Shown one piece after another: positions 18,093-26,755 of a stretch of 64,000 nt of DNA; positions within the stretch are counted from its first letter, which is position 1; each line of letters starts with the position of its first letter. The translations under genes and the position numbers were made by a program. Source of the stretch: Cryptosporangium aurantiacum (lineage in GTDB: Bacteria; Actinomycetota; Actinomycetes; Mycobacteriales; Cryptosporangiaceae); contig NZ_FRCS01000011.1 in the NCBI RefSeq assembly GCF_900143005.1, forward strand, positions 1-64,000, in the 5' to 3' direction. The notes under the pieces were generated by a model, which saw nothing but the letters and a program-made list of their open reading frames with translations, did not search any database and was not told where the DNA came from.

Positions 18093-18458
18093 ATGAGTTC
18101 TGAACACCCAGCCAACGATGTGCATTCCCTCGAACCGGACATCCGGGACCTCGCGGAGATCCCGTCCGTCGAGGTGATCAGCCGCGCGGCCGTGATGCTG
18201 ATGAGCGCCGCCGCGGAGCGCCTCGGCCTGGCGTCGGATGACCCGGACAGCTCGCCCCACCGTGACCTCGACGAGGCCCGCCGCCTGATCACCGCGCTCG
18301 CGGGCCTCGTCACCGCGTCCGTGGAGTACCTCGGCGCCCACGCCGCGCCGCTCCGCGACGGGCTGTCCAGTCTGCAGCGCGCCTTCCGCGAGTCGTCGGT
18401 CATTCCCGACCCGCCCGGGCAGGGCCCGGGCGAGAAGCTGACCGGCCCCATCTATTGA
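18093..18458 (+). CDS. DUF1844 family protein
   Basis: 121 residues. The DUF1844 signature runs from about 22 to 90: IPSVEVISRAAVMLMSAAAERLGL, then DLDEARRLITALAGLVTA. The function of the family is unknown; it is soluble and alpha-helical. It sits divergently next to infC, a position often seen in actinobacteria. The last 7 bases overlap the end of the convergent ankyrin gene. Confidence 0.85.
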   Translation: MSSEHPANDVHSLEPDIRDLAEIPSVEVISRAAVMLMSAAAERLGLASDDPDSSPHRDLDEARRLITALAGLVTASVEYLGAHAAPLRDGLSSLQRAFRESSVIPDPPGQGPGEKLTGPIY

Positions 18459-19942
18459 TCGGACGCTGAGCCGGGCGCCTCCAGCAGCCGGGCAGTAGCT
18501 TCCTGGTGGAGATGCCGGGCCCAGTCCAGCGGAGTGGCGTCGAATCGCCGATCGCGGACGAGCGGGTCCGCACCCAGCGCAAGCAGCCGCCGGGTGAGAT
18601 CGACGTCGCCCTCGCCCGCGCTGTGGTGCAGCGCGGTCTCCCATTCCTGTTCGACCGGCGCGTCCGCGCGGCCCAGCGCGTTTACGCCAAAGCCGAGTTC
18701 GACAAGCAACTCGACCACCCCGGCCGGCGCCTGCGCCGCGCCCCAGACGACGAGGCCCGGGCGGGCACGCAGAGTCTCCTCCAAGACACCTGGGTTCCGG
18801 TCGCGAACGGACTGCACCGCAGCACGGTCGGCGCGAAACGCCGCTGCGATCAGCTCACTGACCGGGTCCGGCCGCGGTGGCCGAGCGCCATGCGCGAGCA
18901 GGTAGTCCGCGATCTCGGTGTTGCCGTAGAGCAGCGCGAGCTCGATCGGCGTCCGCCCGTCGCCGGCGGCCCAGACCGGCCGGTCGCCCTCGTACGGTGA
19001 GTCGATGTTCACACCGTGCACGGTCAGCAGCCGCACGCGGTCGAGCTGATCGTGCTCGACCGCCCAGCGCAGTTGGGTGCGGAGCATGTGGCCCGGGCTG
19101 GCTACCAGGCGCGCGCTCCAGCTCTCGCTGCGGGCATGGCCGAGGCCGTACTCGAAGAGCAGCACCAAGTGGTCGTTCGCGGGCGAGAACATGTTGTTGT
19201 ACAGCGCCTGGTCGTCGTTGGGATCGGCGCCCTCATCGAGCAGCAGCCGGGCCAGCTGCCGCCAGCGAGGGTGCCGCGGCTGACTCCGTTCACCACCGCC
19301 GAGAACGCCCGTGAGCGGCGTGAACGTGTAGGGCTGGCCGGTGAATAGAAAGCCTTCGCCCGGGTCAGCGCCGGCGGCCAGCAACTCGCCTGCGACCGCC
19401 ACCGCGTCCAGGGCATCGGTACGCGAATAGGTCAGATAACACAGCGGCCGCCAACCGAACGGACCGCCACGGGCACGCGCCAAACTCCGATCGCCGGCCA
19501 GAAACGCGCGGACGTCCGCGGGCCGACCCGCCGCTGCCGCCGCCCAGATGTGCGTCCGGGTCAACTCCGGCTGCTCCGCGAGTAGGCGCGCGGCGGCCGC
19601 CCATCGGTGCGGCCCATCGTCGTCGGTGTAGGTCAGACACGCTAGCCGGCAGAATTCGTCCGCCGGATTGGAAGCCGGTACCGACGCGACCGCGCCGTCC
19701 CAGCCGTAGTCGGTCACCACATCGACGTACCGACGCAGCCGTGGCCAGCTGGCGAATCCGTACTCGCGAGCGACGACTAGCTGCGCGGCAGCGAGGGGGA
19801 ACTCGGGGGTCGCCGGTCGCCCGTGGTGCTCGCCAACACGGGCGAGCGCGGCGGGGTCGCCGGAACGGGCCGCACGTTGCAGAGTTCGAGCTTCGCGGCG
19901 GAGGACGTCGAGATGGGGGTGACGGGGCAAGCGCGAGGGCAC
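18452..19942 (-). CDS. Ankyrin-repeat protein
   Basis: 496 residues, no signal peptide or membrane segment. Clear ankyrin-type units: LTRTHIWAAAAAGRPADVRAF (about 140), DGRTPIELALLYGNTEIADYLL (about 330), a unit ending ELLVELGFGVNA (about 415), and ETALHHSAGEGDVDLTRRLL followed by ATPLDWARHLHQEATARLLE at the end. The N-terminus (LDVLRREARTLQRAARSGDP) is shared by actinobacterial ankyrin proteins of unknown role. Probable protein-protein interaction scaffold. GTG start with GGAGG in front. Confidence 0.8.
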   Translation of the reverse strand: MPSRLPRHPHLDVLRREARTLQRAARSGDPAALARVGEHHGRPATPEFPLAAAQLVVAREYGFASWPRLRRYVDVVTDYGWDGAVASVPASNPADEFCRLACLTYTDDDGPHRWAAAARLLAEQPELTRTHIWAAAAAGRPADVRAFLAGDRSLARARGGPFGWRPLCYLTYSRTDALDAVAVAGELLAAGADPGEGFLFTGQPYTFTPLTGVLGGGERSQPRHPRWRQLARLLLDEGADPNDDQALYNNMFSPANDHLVLLFEYGLGHARSESWSARLVASPGHMLRTQLRWAVEHDQLDRVRLLTVHGVNIDSPYEGDRPVWAAGDGRTPIELALLYGNTEIADYLLAHGARPPRPDPVSELIAAAFRADRAAVQSVRDRNPGVLEETLRARPGLVVWGAAQAPAGVVELLVELGFGVNALGRADAPVEQEWETALHHSAGEGDVDLTRRLLALGADPLVRDRRFDATPLDWARHLHQEATARLLEAPGSASDQ

Positions 19943-20162
19943 GGGGCCTCCTCTCGTGTGCCTGATGTCCGCTTGTCAGGCCGAAAGGAGGGCACTGCCA
20001 GGTCACTCGCAATTCAGGTGGGCTGTGCCCATTTCCGCGGACCGGTGGCTACCTGACAGCCACCGTCGACGATAGTTCATTCGCGGGTCCATCCAGTGGG
20101 GTCGGGACGGTCGTCTGTGACCTGCGCGGATTGATCGAGCCACCATCACCACCCGTTGACGA

Positions 20163-20202
20163 CCAATGTATCTTCTAGATAGGTATCTAGGAGATACATT
20201 GG
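20163..20202 (+). promoter_or_regulatory. PadR operator (19-bp inverted repeat)
   Basis: Arms at 20163-20181 and 20184-20202 match at 18 of 19 positions around a central GG and contain the ATGTAT/ATACAT ends typical of PadR sites. The repeat runs into the ribosome site of padR, so binding would shut off its own transcript. It is far more AT-rich than its surroundings. Confidence 0.8.
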
Positions 20203-20206
20203 AGGC

Positions 20207-20764
20207 ATGATGGCACGTGGCGACCAAACCCAGACTGCGGTGCTCGGCGCGCTGAGCGTCATGCCGATGACGGGTTACGCCCTGCGGAGCGAAATACAGA
20301 ACACACTCGGGCATTTCTGGAACGAGAGCTTCGGCCAGATCTACCCGACGCTGGCCGAGCTCGAGCGACAGGGACTGGTCGAGCGACGGGGAGCCGAGCG
20401 CACCGGCTCCTCCACGTTCGCGATCACCGGCGACGGGACCGCCCGGTTGCGGGAGTTGCTCGCCCAGCCCGAACAACCCGCGCGGCCACGCAACGGACTG
20501 CTTCTCCGCCTCTTCTTCGGACGCCAGTTGGGCCCCGAAGCCTGCCGGGACCTCGTCGAGGCCGCGCGCCGACGGGCGGTGGAGCAACTGGCCCACATGT
20601 CGGCCGTGCGTGAGGAACTGCGGAACGACCAGCAGAACACCGCCGACAGTCCGTACTGGCTCCTCACCGTCTCCGCCGGCGAGCACGCCGCCAGAGCGAC
20701 GATCGCCTGGGCCGACGAGACCCTGGCCGCACTTGCGAACCTTCCCGCCGAGGAGAACCCGTGA
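20207..20764 (+). CDS. PadR-family transcriptional regulator
   Basis: 185 residues. Winged-helix domain at about 8-85 (TAVLGALSVMPMTGYALRSEI, then FGQIYPTLAELERQGLVERR) and a C-terminal helical dimerisation arm (about 95-180, ending EHAARATIAWADETLAALANL), as in the larger PadR-s1/Vir subfamily. Likely represses itself and the following membrane gene through the overlapping operator. Ligand unknown. Its stop overlaps the next GTG (GTGA). Confidence 0.9.
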   Translation: MMARGDQTQTAVLGALSVMPMTGYALRSEIQNTLGHFWNESFGQIYPTLAELERQGLVERRGAERTGSSTFAITGDGTARLRELLAQPEQPARPRNGLLLRLFFGRQLGPEACRDLVEAARRRAVEQLAHMSAVREELRNDQQNTADSPYWLLTVSAGEHAARATIAWADETLAALANLPAEENP

Positions 20765-21216
20765 CGTCACGCCCGTCGACCCCGACCGTTCCGACGCCGT
20801 CCCCGGCTCCCGCCGACGATGCGGTCACGCAGCACACCCGGCGGCTCGCCACCGTCCTTGCCTGCGGGTTCCTCGTCGTCAGCCTCTTCCAGGTAGCGCT
20901 CGCTCTCGGCGCGCCGTTCGGCGCCGCGGCGTTCGGCGGCGCCGACACCGGCCGGCTAGCCCCGAGCCTTCGCCTGGTCAGCACGTTCGCCGCCGTCTTC
21001 TGGATCCTCGCAGCCCTCCACGCACTCAGCCGCGGAGGCGTGATCAGTCGCTTCCCGCGAGCCGGAGGCCGGCGGCTGACCTGGGTCCTGGTGGGCATCA
21101 CCGCACTCGGGACGCTGATGAACCTGGCGTCGTCCAGCCCGTGGGAACGGTTCGGGTGGGCGCCCTACGTCCTGCTGCTCACCGTCGTGGGCGTCCGTCT
21201 CGCTCGGAGGCCGTAG
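20761..21216 (+). CDS. Four-helix membrane protein co-transcribed with padR
   Basis: 151 residues with four hydrophobic segments (about 31-52, 70-90, 105-123, 130-147) after a Pro/Thr/Ser-rich cytoplasmic head. Small permease-like proteins of this kind often follow padR genes and are the regulator's target. No transport motif is recognisable. GTG start overlapping the padR stop. Confidence 0.75.
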   Translation: MTSRPSTPTVPTPSPAPADDAVTQHTRRLATVLACGFLVVSLFQVALALGAPFGAAAFGGADTGRLAPSLRLVSTFAAVFWILAALHALSRGGVISRFPRAGGRRLTWVLVGITALGTLMNLASSSPWERFGWAPYVLLLTVVGVRLARRP

Positions 21217-21278
21217 CCCGCGAGCCCCTATGAGGCCTGTGGTGTGCGGCCCTGAACGCCTGACGAGGAGGACTTCTG

Positions 21279-21598
21279 GTGCACAGCGTGACCTATTCGA
21301 TGGCCGTCTCTGTGGACGGCTACATCGTCGGGCCGGACGGCGGCTTCGACTGGACGGTTCCCGACGACAAGGTCTTCCGCCTCTCCCTCGAAGAGAACCG
21401 AGAGGTCGGAGCGACATCGCGCTCGGCTGCGCGACTCTCGCCGCCGAGGCTGCGGCTGCGGCGTTGGATCTGATCGACGAATACCGCGTCAGGGATACCC
21501 GGTGCTGGTCCGCGGTGGCATTCCGTTCTTCCCCAGCGCGGGCGTCGGGTGGATCTCGAACTCGTCGAGACCCAGGCGCCGGACCTGCAGGCTTCTCG
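21279..21598 (+). pseudogene. Decayed dihydrofolate-reductase-like (RibD C-terminal) gene
   Basis: GAGGAGG then GTG opens HSVTYSMAVSVDGYIVGPDG and FDWTVPDD, the start of the RibD-C/YwjB-like reductase family. After EENREVG the middle of the domain is missing. The C-terminal half then appears in pieces in three frames: GCATLAAEAAAAALDLIDEY, then YPVLVRGGIPFFPS, then RVDLELVETQAPD. One internal deletion plus at least two frameshifts; not functional. It ends against the ABC permease gene. Confidence 0.8.
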
Positions 21599-21601
21599 GC
21601 G

Positions 21602-23236
21602 TCAACCGCGGAGGTCGCGACGCTGATATCCAGCGGCTCCCGTGATCACAGCAAGGGCTGCGAGCGCTGTCATGACAGCTGTGGCGGTCCAGTGGACGCC
21701 GGTGAGGGGCACTGATGCGAGGTGCGCGAACGGGGAGAGGTTCACGATCCACGCGGGAGCTTCAGCGTCGAGCGCGAGGGTGAGCCAGAGGAATCCGCCG
21801 GCGGCGGGCAACCCGCCGAGTGCCGCGACGGCACGGGGTACCCAGGCGAGTGCGAGGACGGCGGCGCCGAGGCAGAGCGCGATGATCGGCAACGTGTTGA
21901 GGGTTCCGGCGAGGGCGCCGGTGAAGGAGAGTGCGCGGTTGCCGCCCGCAAGGACGCCGAGCCAGGTCGCGACGCCCGCGGTGAGGCAGAGGAGGACCGC
22001 ACCGGCGGCGGTGACGGCGATTTCGGCACTCAGCAGGCGAAGCCGGATGATCGGTGCGGTGGCCAGGAGCGTGACGCGCCGGGCGTGTTCTTCTTCGGCG
22101 AAGGCAGCGATCCGGACCGCGACGAAGCCACCGACGGGCAAGGCGAGGATCGCGAAGAGGGTGGCGGCGAAACCCTTCACCGAGGCCAGCTCGAAACCGG
22201 CACCGGACGCCCGGTCGGCGAACGTGGGGTTGTCGGTGAGGAAGTCGATCGTGGTCTGCGCGGTGAAACCGATGAGCAGGAAGTACGCCGTGAGCGCCAG
22301 AGCCCACCCGGCCAAGGCGGGCAACAGACGCCGCAACGCGAAGCCCTCCACCGAGCCGAGCAGTCTCAGCCGGGCCGGGCGAACCGAGCGGGACGCCACA
22401 AGGCCTGCAGCGACGTCCCGCCGTCCGGCGGCAGCGAACGCTGCCGCGTAGAGCGCCACCGACGCGATCAGCAGAACCAGCAGCGGCGCCCACCTGTCCC
22501 GGCCATAAGGACCGGAGAGTTCCAGCAATCCGAGCGGGGAAAGCCAACGCAGCCAGCCGATGGCTTCCACGCCGTCGCCGACCATGCGCAGAAGCAGGGC
22601 GATACCGAGCACACCGACCGCGGTGCCGGTAGCCGCCGAGCGGGCGGCGAAGACCTGTGCCGCCAGCACCGCGGTGCCGGCGAAGAACGCGCCGAGCGCG
22701 GCCAGACCGACGCCGTGAACAGCCGCGCCCCGGCCGCCGGCGCCGCTGGCCGCGAGGGTCGCCGTCACCGCTGCACCGCCGGCGACCGGCACGACCATCA
22801 GCACGGCGAGATGCCCGGCGAGGACCCGCCGCATCGGCGCGCGGCCGGAGAGCAGGAGGCCCCAGCGGCCGGCGTCTTCCTCGCCGCGGGTGATGCGGGT
22901 GGCCGTAACGCTTACCCACGCCGCGAGGATCACGGCCAGCGGCGTTGCCGTGCGCCAGACGGTGAACCCGCCGACGGTGTCCAGGCTGATCGGTTCGCCG
23001 AACAGCGTCCGGATCGCGGGATTGCCGGCCAGCGCGCGCAGCGACTCGACGCCTTCTCGCTCGGCGAGGAGGGTGCCGGCGGTCGCGGCGACGAACGCGG
23101 TCATGCCCGCCGCGACCAGCACGACGACCACTGCACCGAAGCGGATCTGCCGGGCTGCCAGGCCCGTGAGGGCGCGAGCGGCGCGCACGCGACCGGTCCC
23201 GATCGTGGCGGTGGGAACAGTGAGCGTGGTGGTCAT
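21602..23236 (-). CDS. ABC exporter permease (ABC-2 type, two-half)
   Basis: 544 residues with about 12 hydrophobic segments in two similar halves (first near 30-60, second half from about 300), as in the large actinobacterial ABC-2 permeases sometimes called polyketide-antibiotic exporters. No signal peptide. ATGA overlap with the ATPase gene upstream, so the two form one exporter. Substrate unknown: possibly a drug, lipid or peptide. Confidence 0.85.
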   Translation of the reverse strand: MTTTLTVPTATIGTGRVRAARALTGLAARQIRFGAVVVVLVAAGMTAFVAATAGTLLAEREGVESLRALAGNPAIRTLFGEPISLDTVGGFTVWRTATPLAVILAAWVSVTATRITRGEEDAGRWGLLLSGRAPMRRVLAGHLAVLMVVPVAGGAAVTATLAASGAGGRGAAVHGVGLAALGAFFAGTAVLAAQVFAARSAATGTAVGVLGIALLLRMVGDGVEAIGWLRWLSPLGLLELSGPYGRDRWAPLLVLLIASVALYAAAFAAAGRRDVAAGLVASRSVRPARLRLLGSVEGFALRRLLPALAGWALALTAYFLLIGFTAQTTIDFLTDNPTFADRASGAGFELASVKGFAATLFAILALPVGGFVAVRIAAFAEEEHARRVTLLATAPIIRLRLLSAEIAVTAAGAVLLCLTAGVATWLGVLAGGNRALSFTGALAGTLNTLPIIALCLGAAVLALAWVPRAVAALGGLPAAGGFLWLTLALDAEAPAWIVNLSPFAHLASVPLTGVHWTATAVMTALAALAVITGAAGYQRRDLRG

Positions 23237-24123
23237 CGGGCCACCTCACCGTAGTAGTCGAGGAAAATCTCTTCCAGGCTCGGCTCCCGGACATTCAGCG
23301 CCGCGACATCGACGCGGGCAAGCGCTTGCAGCGCGGGGCTGGGTGGGCCGGTCAGCGCGAACCGCAGCCGCCCCTCACCGAGCAACTCGATGCTCTCCAC
23401 GCCGGGCACAAGATCGAGGTCGGGCATCGTGCCGGTGTAGGTGACGGTGACCTCCGACCGGTGCAGTCGGCGCAGGTCGGCGACGGTAGCGGTCTCGACC
23501 AAACGCCCGCCGCGGAGGATCCCGACCCGGTCACAGACCGCTTCGACCTCGGCGAGCTGGTGTGAACTGAGGAAGACGGACTGGCCGCGGTCTCGGGCCT
23601 GGGCGACCGCGCGGCGGAACTCGCGTTCCATGAGCGGATCCAGGCCGCTGGTGGGCTCGTCGAGGATCAGCAGCGGCGCGCGGGTGGCGAACGCGGCGAC
23701 CAGTGCGATCTTCTGCCGGTTGCCGGTGGAGTAGGCACCGGCCCGTTTGGACACCTCGACCTCGAACCGGTCGACCAGCTCGGACCGGTACGCGGTGTCG
23801 GTGCCCGGCCCGATGGCGGCGAGCAGGTGGAGGATCTCCTTGCCGGTCAGCCGCGGCCAGAGCGCGACGTCCGCCGGCACGTAGGCGACCCGCTGGTGGG
23901 CGGTGGCCACATCCCGGCTGTCGACGTCGAACAACCAGCACCGGCCCCTGGTGGGTGCAGCGAGACCCAGGAGCAGCCGGATCGTGGTGGATTTCCCGGC
24001 GCCGTTCGGGCCGAGGAAACCGAACACCTCACCGGCAGGGACGTCGATCGTGAGGTCCTCGACGGCGGTCGTGGAGCCGTAAAGCTTGCTGAGGCCCTGG
24101 GTGCGCACGGCGGAAACAGTCAT
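23233..24123 (-). CDS. ABC exporter ATP-binding protein
   Basis: 296 residues. Walker A GPNGAGKST (about 38-46), Walker B LLILDEPTSGLDPL, H-loop SSHQLAEVE. The signature motif is unusual: YSTGNRQKIAL in place of the common LSGGQ, a variant I also associate with this exporter subfamily. The C-terminal 80 residues are the extra domain of drug-resistance type ATPases. First gene of the pair; the 24-bp block shared with nhaA lies 36-59 bp upstream of its start. Confidence 0.92.
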   Translation of the reverse strand: MTVSAVRTQGLSKLYGSTTAVEDLTIDVPAGEVFGFLGPNGAGKSTTIRLLLGLAAPTRGRCWLFDVDSRDVATAHQRVAYVPADVALWPRLTGKEILHLLAAIGPGTDTAYRSELVDRFEVEVSKRAGAYSTGNRQKIALVAAFATRAPLLILDEPTSGLDPLMEREFRRAVAQARDRGQSVFLSSHQLAEVEAVCDRVGILRGGRLVETATVADLRRLHRSEVTVTYTGTMPDLDLVPGVESIELLGEGRLRFALTGPPSPALQALARVDVAALNVREPSLEEIFLDYYGEVAR

Positions 24124-24158
24124 CGCCGGAACCTTCCGGTCGGCATGGATATGACGTT

Positions 24159-24182
24159 GCCGACCAGACTTCCCGGCGCACC
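24159..24182 (-). repeat. 24-bp upstream block, copy at the ABC exporter
   Basis: GGTGCGCCGGGAAGTCTGGT followed by CGGC on the minus strand; 23 of 24 bases identical to 25565-25588. Both copies lie 36 bases upstream of the start codon of the gene they precede. Confidence 0.8.
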
Positions 24183-24223
24183 GGAAGTGACGGTACTCCT
24201 ACCCGCGGTGGCCGGGAAGAGGG

Positions 24224-25528
24224 CTATTCCGGCCGCGGATAGACGTCGGGGACGCCATCAGCGTCGGCATCAACGCGCTCCTCCTGGGCGAGGCGCTGGT
24301 ACACGCGGTTACGGGCGCGCAGGATCACGCTCGCCAGGAGGGCGGCGAGCAGCGACCCGGTGAGGACAGCGACCTTGGCGTGCTCATTGTGTTCGCTGCC
24401 GGCACCGAACGCGAGCTCGCCGATCAGAAGCGAGACGGTGAATCCGATTCCGGCCAGGACGGCCAGCCCGACGACGTCGACCCAGGCCAGGCCCTCATCG
24501 AGGCTGGCGCGGGTGAACCGGGCCACCAGCCATGTCGTGCCGGAGATCCCGATCGCCTTGCCCACCACCAGACCGGTGATGACGCCGACCGCGACCGGGT
24601 CGGCCAGGGCCGCTGCGAGACCGGACAGACCACCGACGGTGACGCCGGCGGAGAAGAACGCGAATACCGGCACCGCCACCCCGGCCGAGATTGGCCGGAA
24701 ACGATGCTCGAAATGCTCCGCCAACCCGGCCCCGGCGTCCGGGCCGCCGGCCTTCTGGCTGCGCATGACCGGCACGGCGAAACCAAGCAGGACCCCCGCG
24801 ACGGTGGCATGGACGCCGGAGGCGTGCATCAGCGCCCACGTCGCCATCGCCAGCGGCAGGAGGACCCACCAGGAGCGGACGCGTCGCTGGACTAGCAGGG
24901 TGAACAGACCGAGCGGAACCAGCGCACCCATCAGGGGGAGTACGTCCAAGGTCTGGGTGAAGAAAACCGCGATGATCAGGATCGCAATCAGATCGTCCAC
25001 AACCGCCAACGTCAGCAAGAACGTCCGCAAAGCCGAAGGCAGGTGACTGCTGATCACCGCGAGAACGGCCAGGGCGAACGCGATGTCGGTAGCGGTCGGG
25101 ATCGCCCACCCCCTGAGCGAACCGCCGCCGAACAGGTTGATCGCCACATAGAAGAGCGCCGGCAGCGTCACCCCACCGACAGCGGCAGCGATCGGCACCA
25201 CGGCCCGCGCAGGACTGCGCAGGTCACCGGCGACGAACTCCCTCTTGAGTTCCAGGCCGGCGACGAAGAAGAAGATCGCCAGCAGCCCGTCGGCGGCCCA
25301 ATGGCCCATCGTCAGGTCCAGATGCAGGCTCTCCGGCCCGAAACGCGCGTCACGCAGCGACTCGTAGCCACCCGACCAGGGCGAGTTCGCCCAGATCAGC
25401 GCCACGACGGCTGCAGCGAGCAGCAGCGCACCCCCGACGGTTTCGCGGCGCAGAACGGCGGCGACCCGCCGAGCCTCCGGCCAGGAACCACGCGCCAGTA
25501 GACGGGGCTTGTCGGAGAGCGGGCGCAC
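24224..25528 (-). CDS. nhaA: Na+/H+ antiporter NhaA
   Basis: Electrogenic sodium/proton antiporter. The paired aspartates of the ion site are in [13 protein letters not shown], and [31 protein letters not shown] and [12 protein letters not shown] are family hallmarks; 11-12 membrane helices. The open frame reaches 25585, but GGGAGG four to five bases before the GTG at 25528 marks the likely start, giving 434 residues. The 24-bp block shared with the ABC exporter is then in the upstream region. Confidence 0.92.
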   Translation of the reverse strand: MRPLSDKPRLLARGSWPEARRVAAVLRRETVGGALLLAAAVVALIWANSPWSGGYESLRDARFGPESLHLDLTMGHWAADGLLAIFFFVAGLELKREFVAGDLRSPARAVVPIAAAVGGVTLPALFYVAINLFGGGSLRGWAIPTATDIAFALAVLAVISSHLPSALRTFLLTLAVVDDLIAILIIAVFFTQTLDVLPLMGALVPLGLFTLLVQRRVRSWWVLLPLAMATWALMHASGVHATVAGVLLGFAVPVMRSQKAGGPDAGAGLAEHFEHRFRPISAGVAVPVFAFFSAGVTVGGLSGLAAALADPVAVGVITGLVVGKAIGISGTTWLVARFTRASLDEGLAWVDVVGLAVLAGIGFTVSLLIGELAFGAGSEHNEHAKVAVLTGSLLAALLASVILRARNRVYQRLAQEERVDADADGVPDVYPRPE

Positions 25529-25564
25529 GGCGCCTCCCGGGGGTGTGGGGTCGGGTCGGACATC

Positions 25565-25588
25565 GCCGACCAGACTTCCCGGCACACC
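25565..25588 (-). repeat. 24-bp upstream block, copy at nhaA
   Basis: Same block as 24159-24182 with one G-to-A change, in the same orientation and at the same distance (36 bases) from the nhaA GTG. Shared promoter, operator or recombination scar; the matching distance favours regulation. Confidence 0.8.
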
Positions 25589-26137
25589 TAGTCAGTCATT
25601 TTACCTGCTCAGCGCGGTCGTCGTGACCGTGGGGTCCGCAGTCACCCCGGCGTCACAACGGCGCGGGAACCTACACGATCACTGGCGGTGCTGGTAGACA
25701 GCAATATTCGAACCGTGCGGTATTCGGCGGGCCTGGCACGTGCAGCCCGGCCCGGCCGCTTCGCCTGGGGCGGTCCCCTAGCGAGGCCAGCGCCCCGTGC
25801 GGGCCCGACCGCTGACGGCGGGGCGTAGGCCAAGACCTCGACGCTGATCGCGGTGTGCCTGCGAGGGCCCTCGACGCTGCCCCAAGGGCCGTGGAGTCGC
25901 GTGGAACGCAGGACGCGGCAGTTGCGGATGTTTCGGGGTCACCAGTACGGCTGCCGCAACCGCGCTAGATCGTCAACGACAGGTTTCGGGTCGGCGGGAA
26001 AGCTCTTCCTGCGGCGCGGCAGCCGTGGCTGCTCGTGGTGGCGGGCGAGCTGACGACCCCGAAGGCTTGCTCGGGAGGGGAGCAGACCTCGGCGTCGGTG
26101 GGTACACGCCAGAGGATTTGGTGGGCTTCTGACGGCT
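25589..26137. other. Intergenic stretch between nhaA and tetR
   Basis: About 550 bp. I see no gene with homology. A 13-nt inverted repeat (25785-25831, two mismatches) with GC-rich arms could be a terminator or a small palindromic element. The part near 26030-26140 is open on both strands but gives no recognisable protein. nhaA promoter signals should lie at 25589-25700. Confidence 0.4.
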
Positions 26138-26755
26138 TCAGGCGTGGTCGTTGAGATGAGCGCCGATGGCGCGAAGGTGGGCGTCGAAGGCGCGGACCAT
26201 GTCGAACGTGGGGTTGAGGAGCCACTGCGTCTGCAGGCCGTCCATCACTGCGATGAGTCCCGCTGCGATCTGTTCGGCAGGTGGCCCGTCGGGCAGCGTT
26301 TCTGCGTGCCGGGCGGCTTCGACGCCGGTGGTGACCGCGGCCTGGACCATGGCGTAGCGGTCGCGGAAGAACTGGTGGGCGGGGTGGTCTGCTTCGGTGG
26401 CTTCGGCGGCGAGGGTGGCGAAGAGCCGGACCATGCCCGGGTCGGCGGAGTTGCGGCGGACCAGGTCGCGGAGTCCTTGGATGAAGTCGTCCCCGGCCTG
26501 GGGCTGTGGGCCGAGGTTGCTGCCGATGTCGCGTTCTTCGAGGAGCGCGACGAGGAGGCCTTCTTTGGATCCGAAGTGGTGGATGATGTTGCCGGCGCTG
26601 ACGCCGGCGCGTTCGGCGACGTCGCGGAGGACGCCGCCGCGGTAGCCGCGCTCGGCGAAGACGGCGCGGGCGGCGTCGAGTATTACCCGCTGGGCTTCGC
26701 GGCCGGGCACGTAGGGGCCGCGGGGGCTGCGTTTGCGGGTCTGCGCGGCGCTCAC
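26138..26755 (-). CDS. TetR-family regulator coupled to the double glycosidase
   Basis: 205 residues. N-terminal helix-turn-helix at about 20-65 (ILDAARAVFAERGYRGGVLRDVAERAGVS as one stretch in the protein, then AGNIIHHFGSKEGLL); the rest is the ligand-binding helical domain (TetR_C type, with MVRLFATLAAEATE and LIAVMDGLQTQWLL). The ATG overlaps the stop of the GH3-GH78 gene by four bases, so it is made from the same transcript and probably senses a compound linked to the glycosides handled there. Confidence 0.9.
   Translation of the reverse strand: MSAAQTRKRSPRGPYVPGREAQRVILDAARAVFAERGYRGGVLRDVAERAGVSAGNIIHHFGSKEGLLVALLEERDIGSNLGPQPQAGDDFIQGLRDLVRRNSADPGMVRLFATLAAEATEADHPAHQFFRDRYAMVQAAVTTGVEAARHAETLPDGPPAEQIAAGLIAVMDGLQTQWLLNPTFDMVRAFDAHLRAIGAHLNDHA

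Noticed and set aside
24159-25588. nhaA as a small mobile unit bounded by 24-bp direct repeats
   Set aside because: No recombinase or end structure; the equal distance of both copies to start codons fits shared regulation better.
25589-26137. A STAS- or transposase-like fragment suggested by short translated pieces
   Set aside because: Matches were a few residues only and not supported in any continuous frame.
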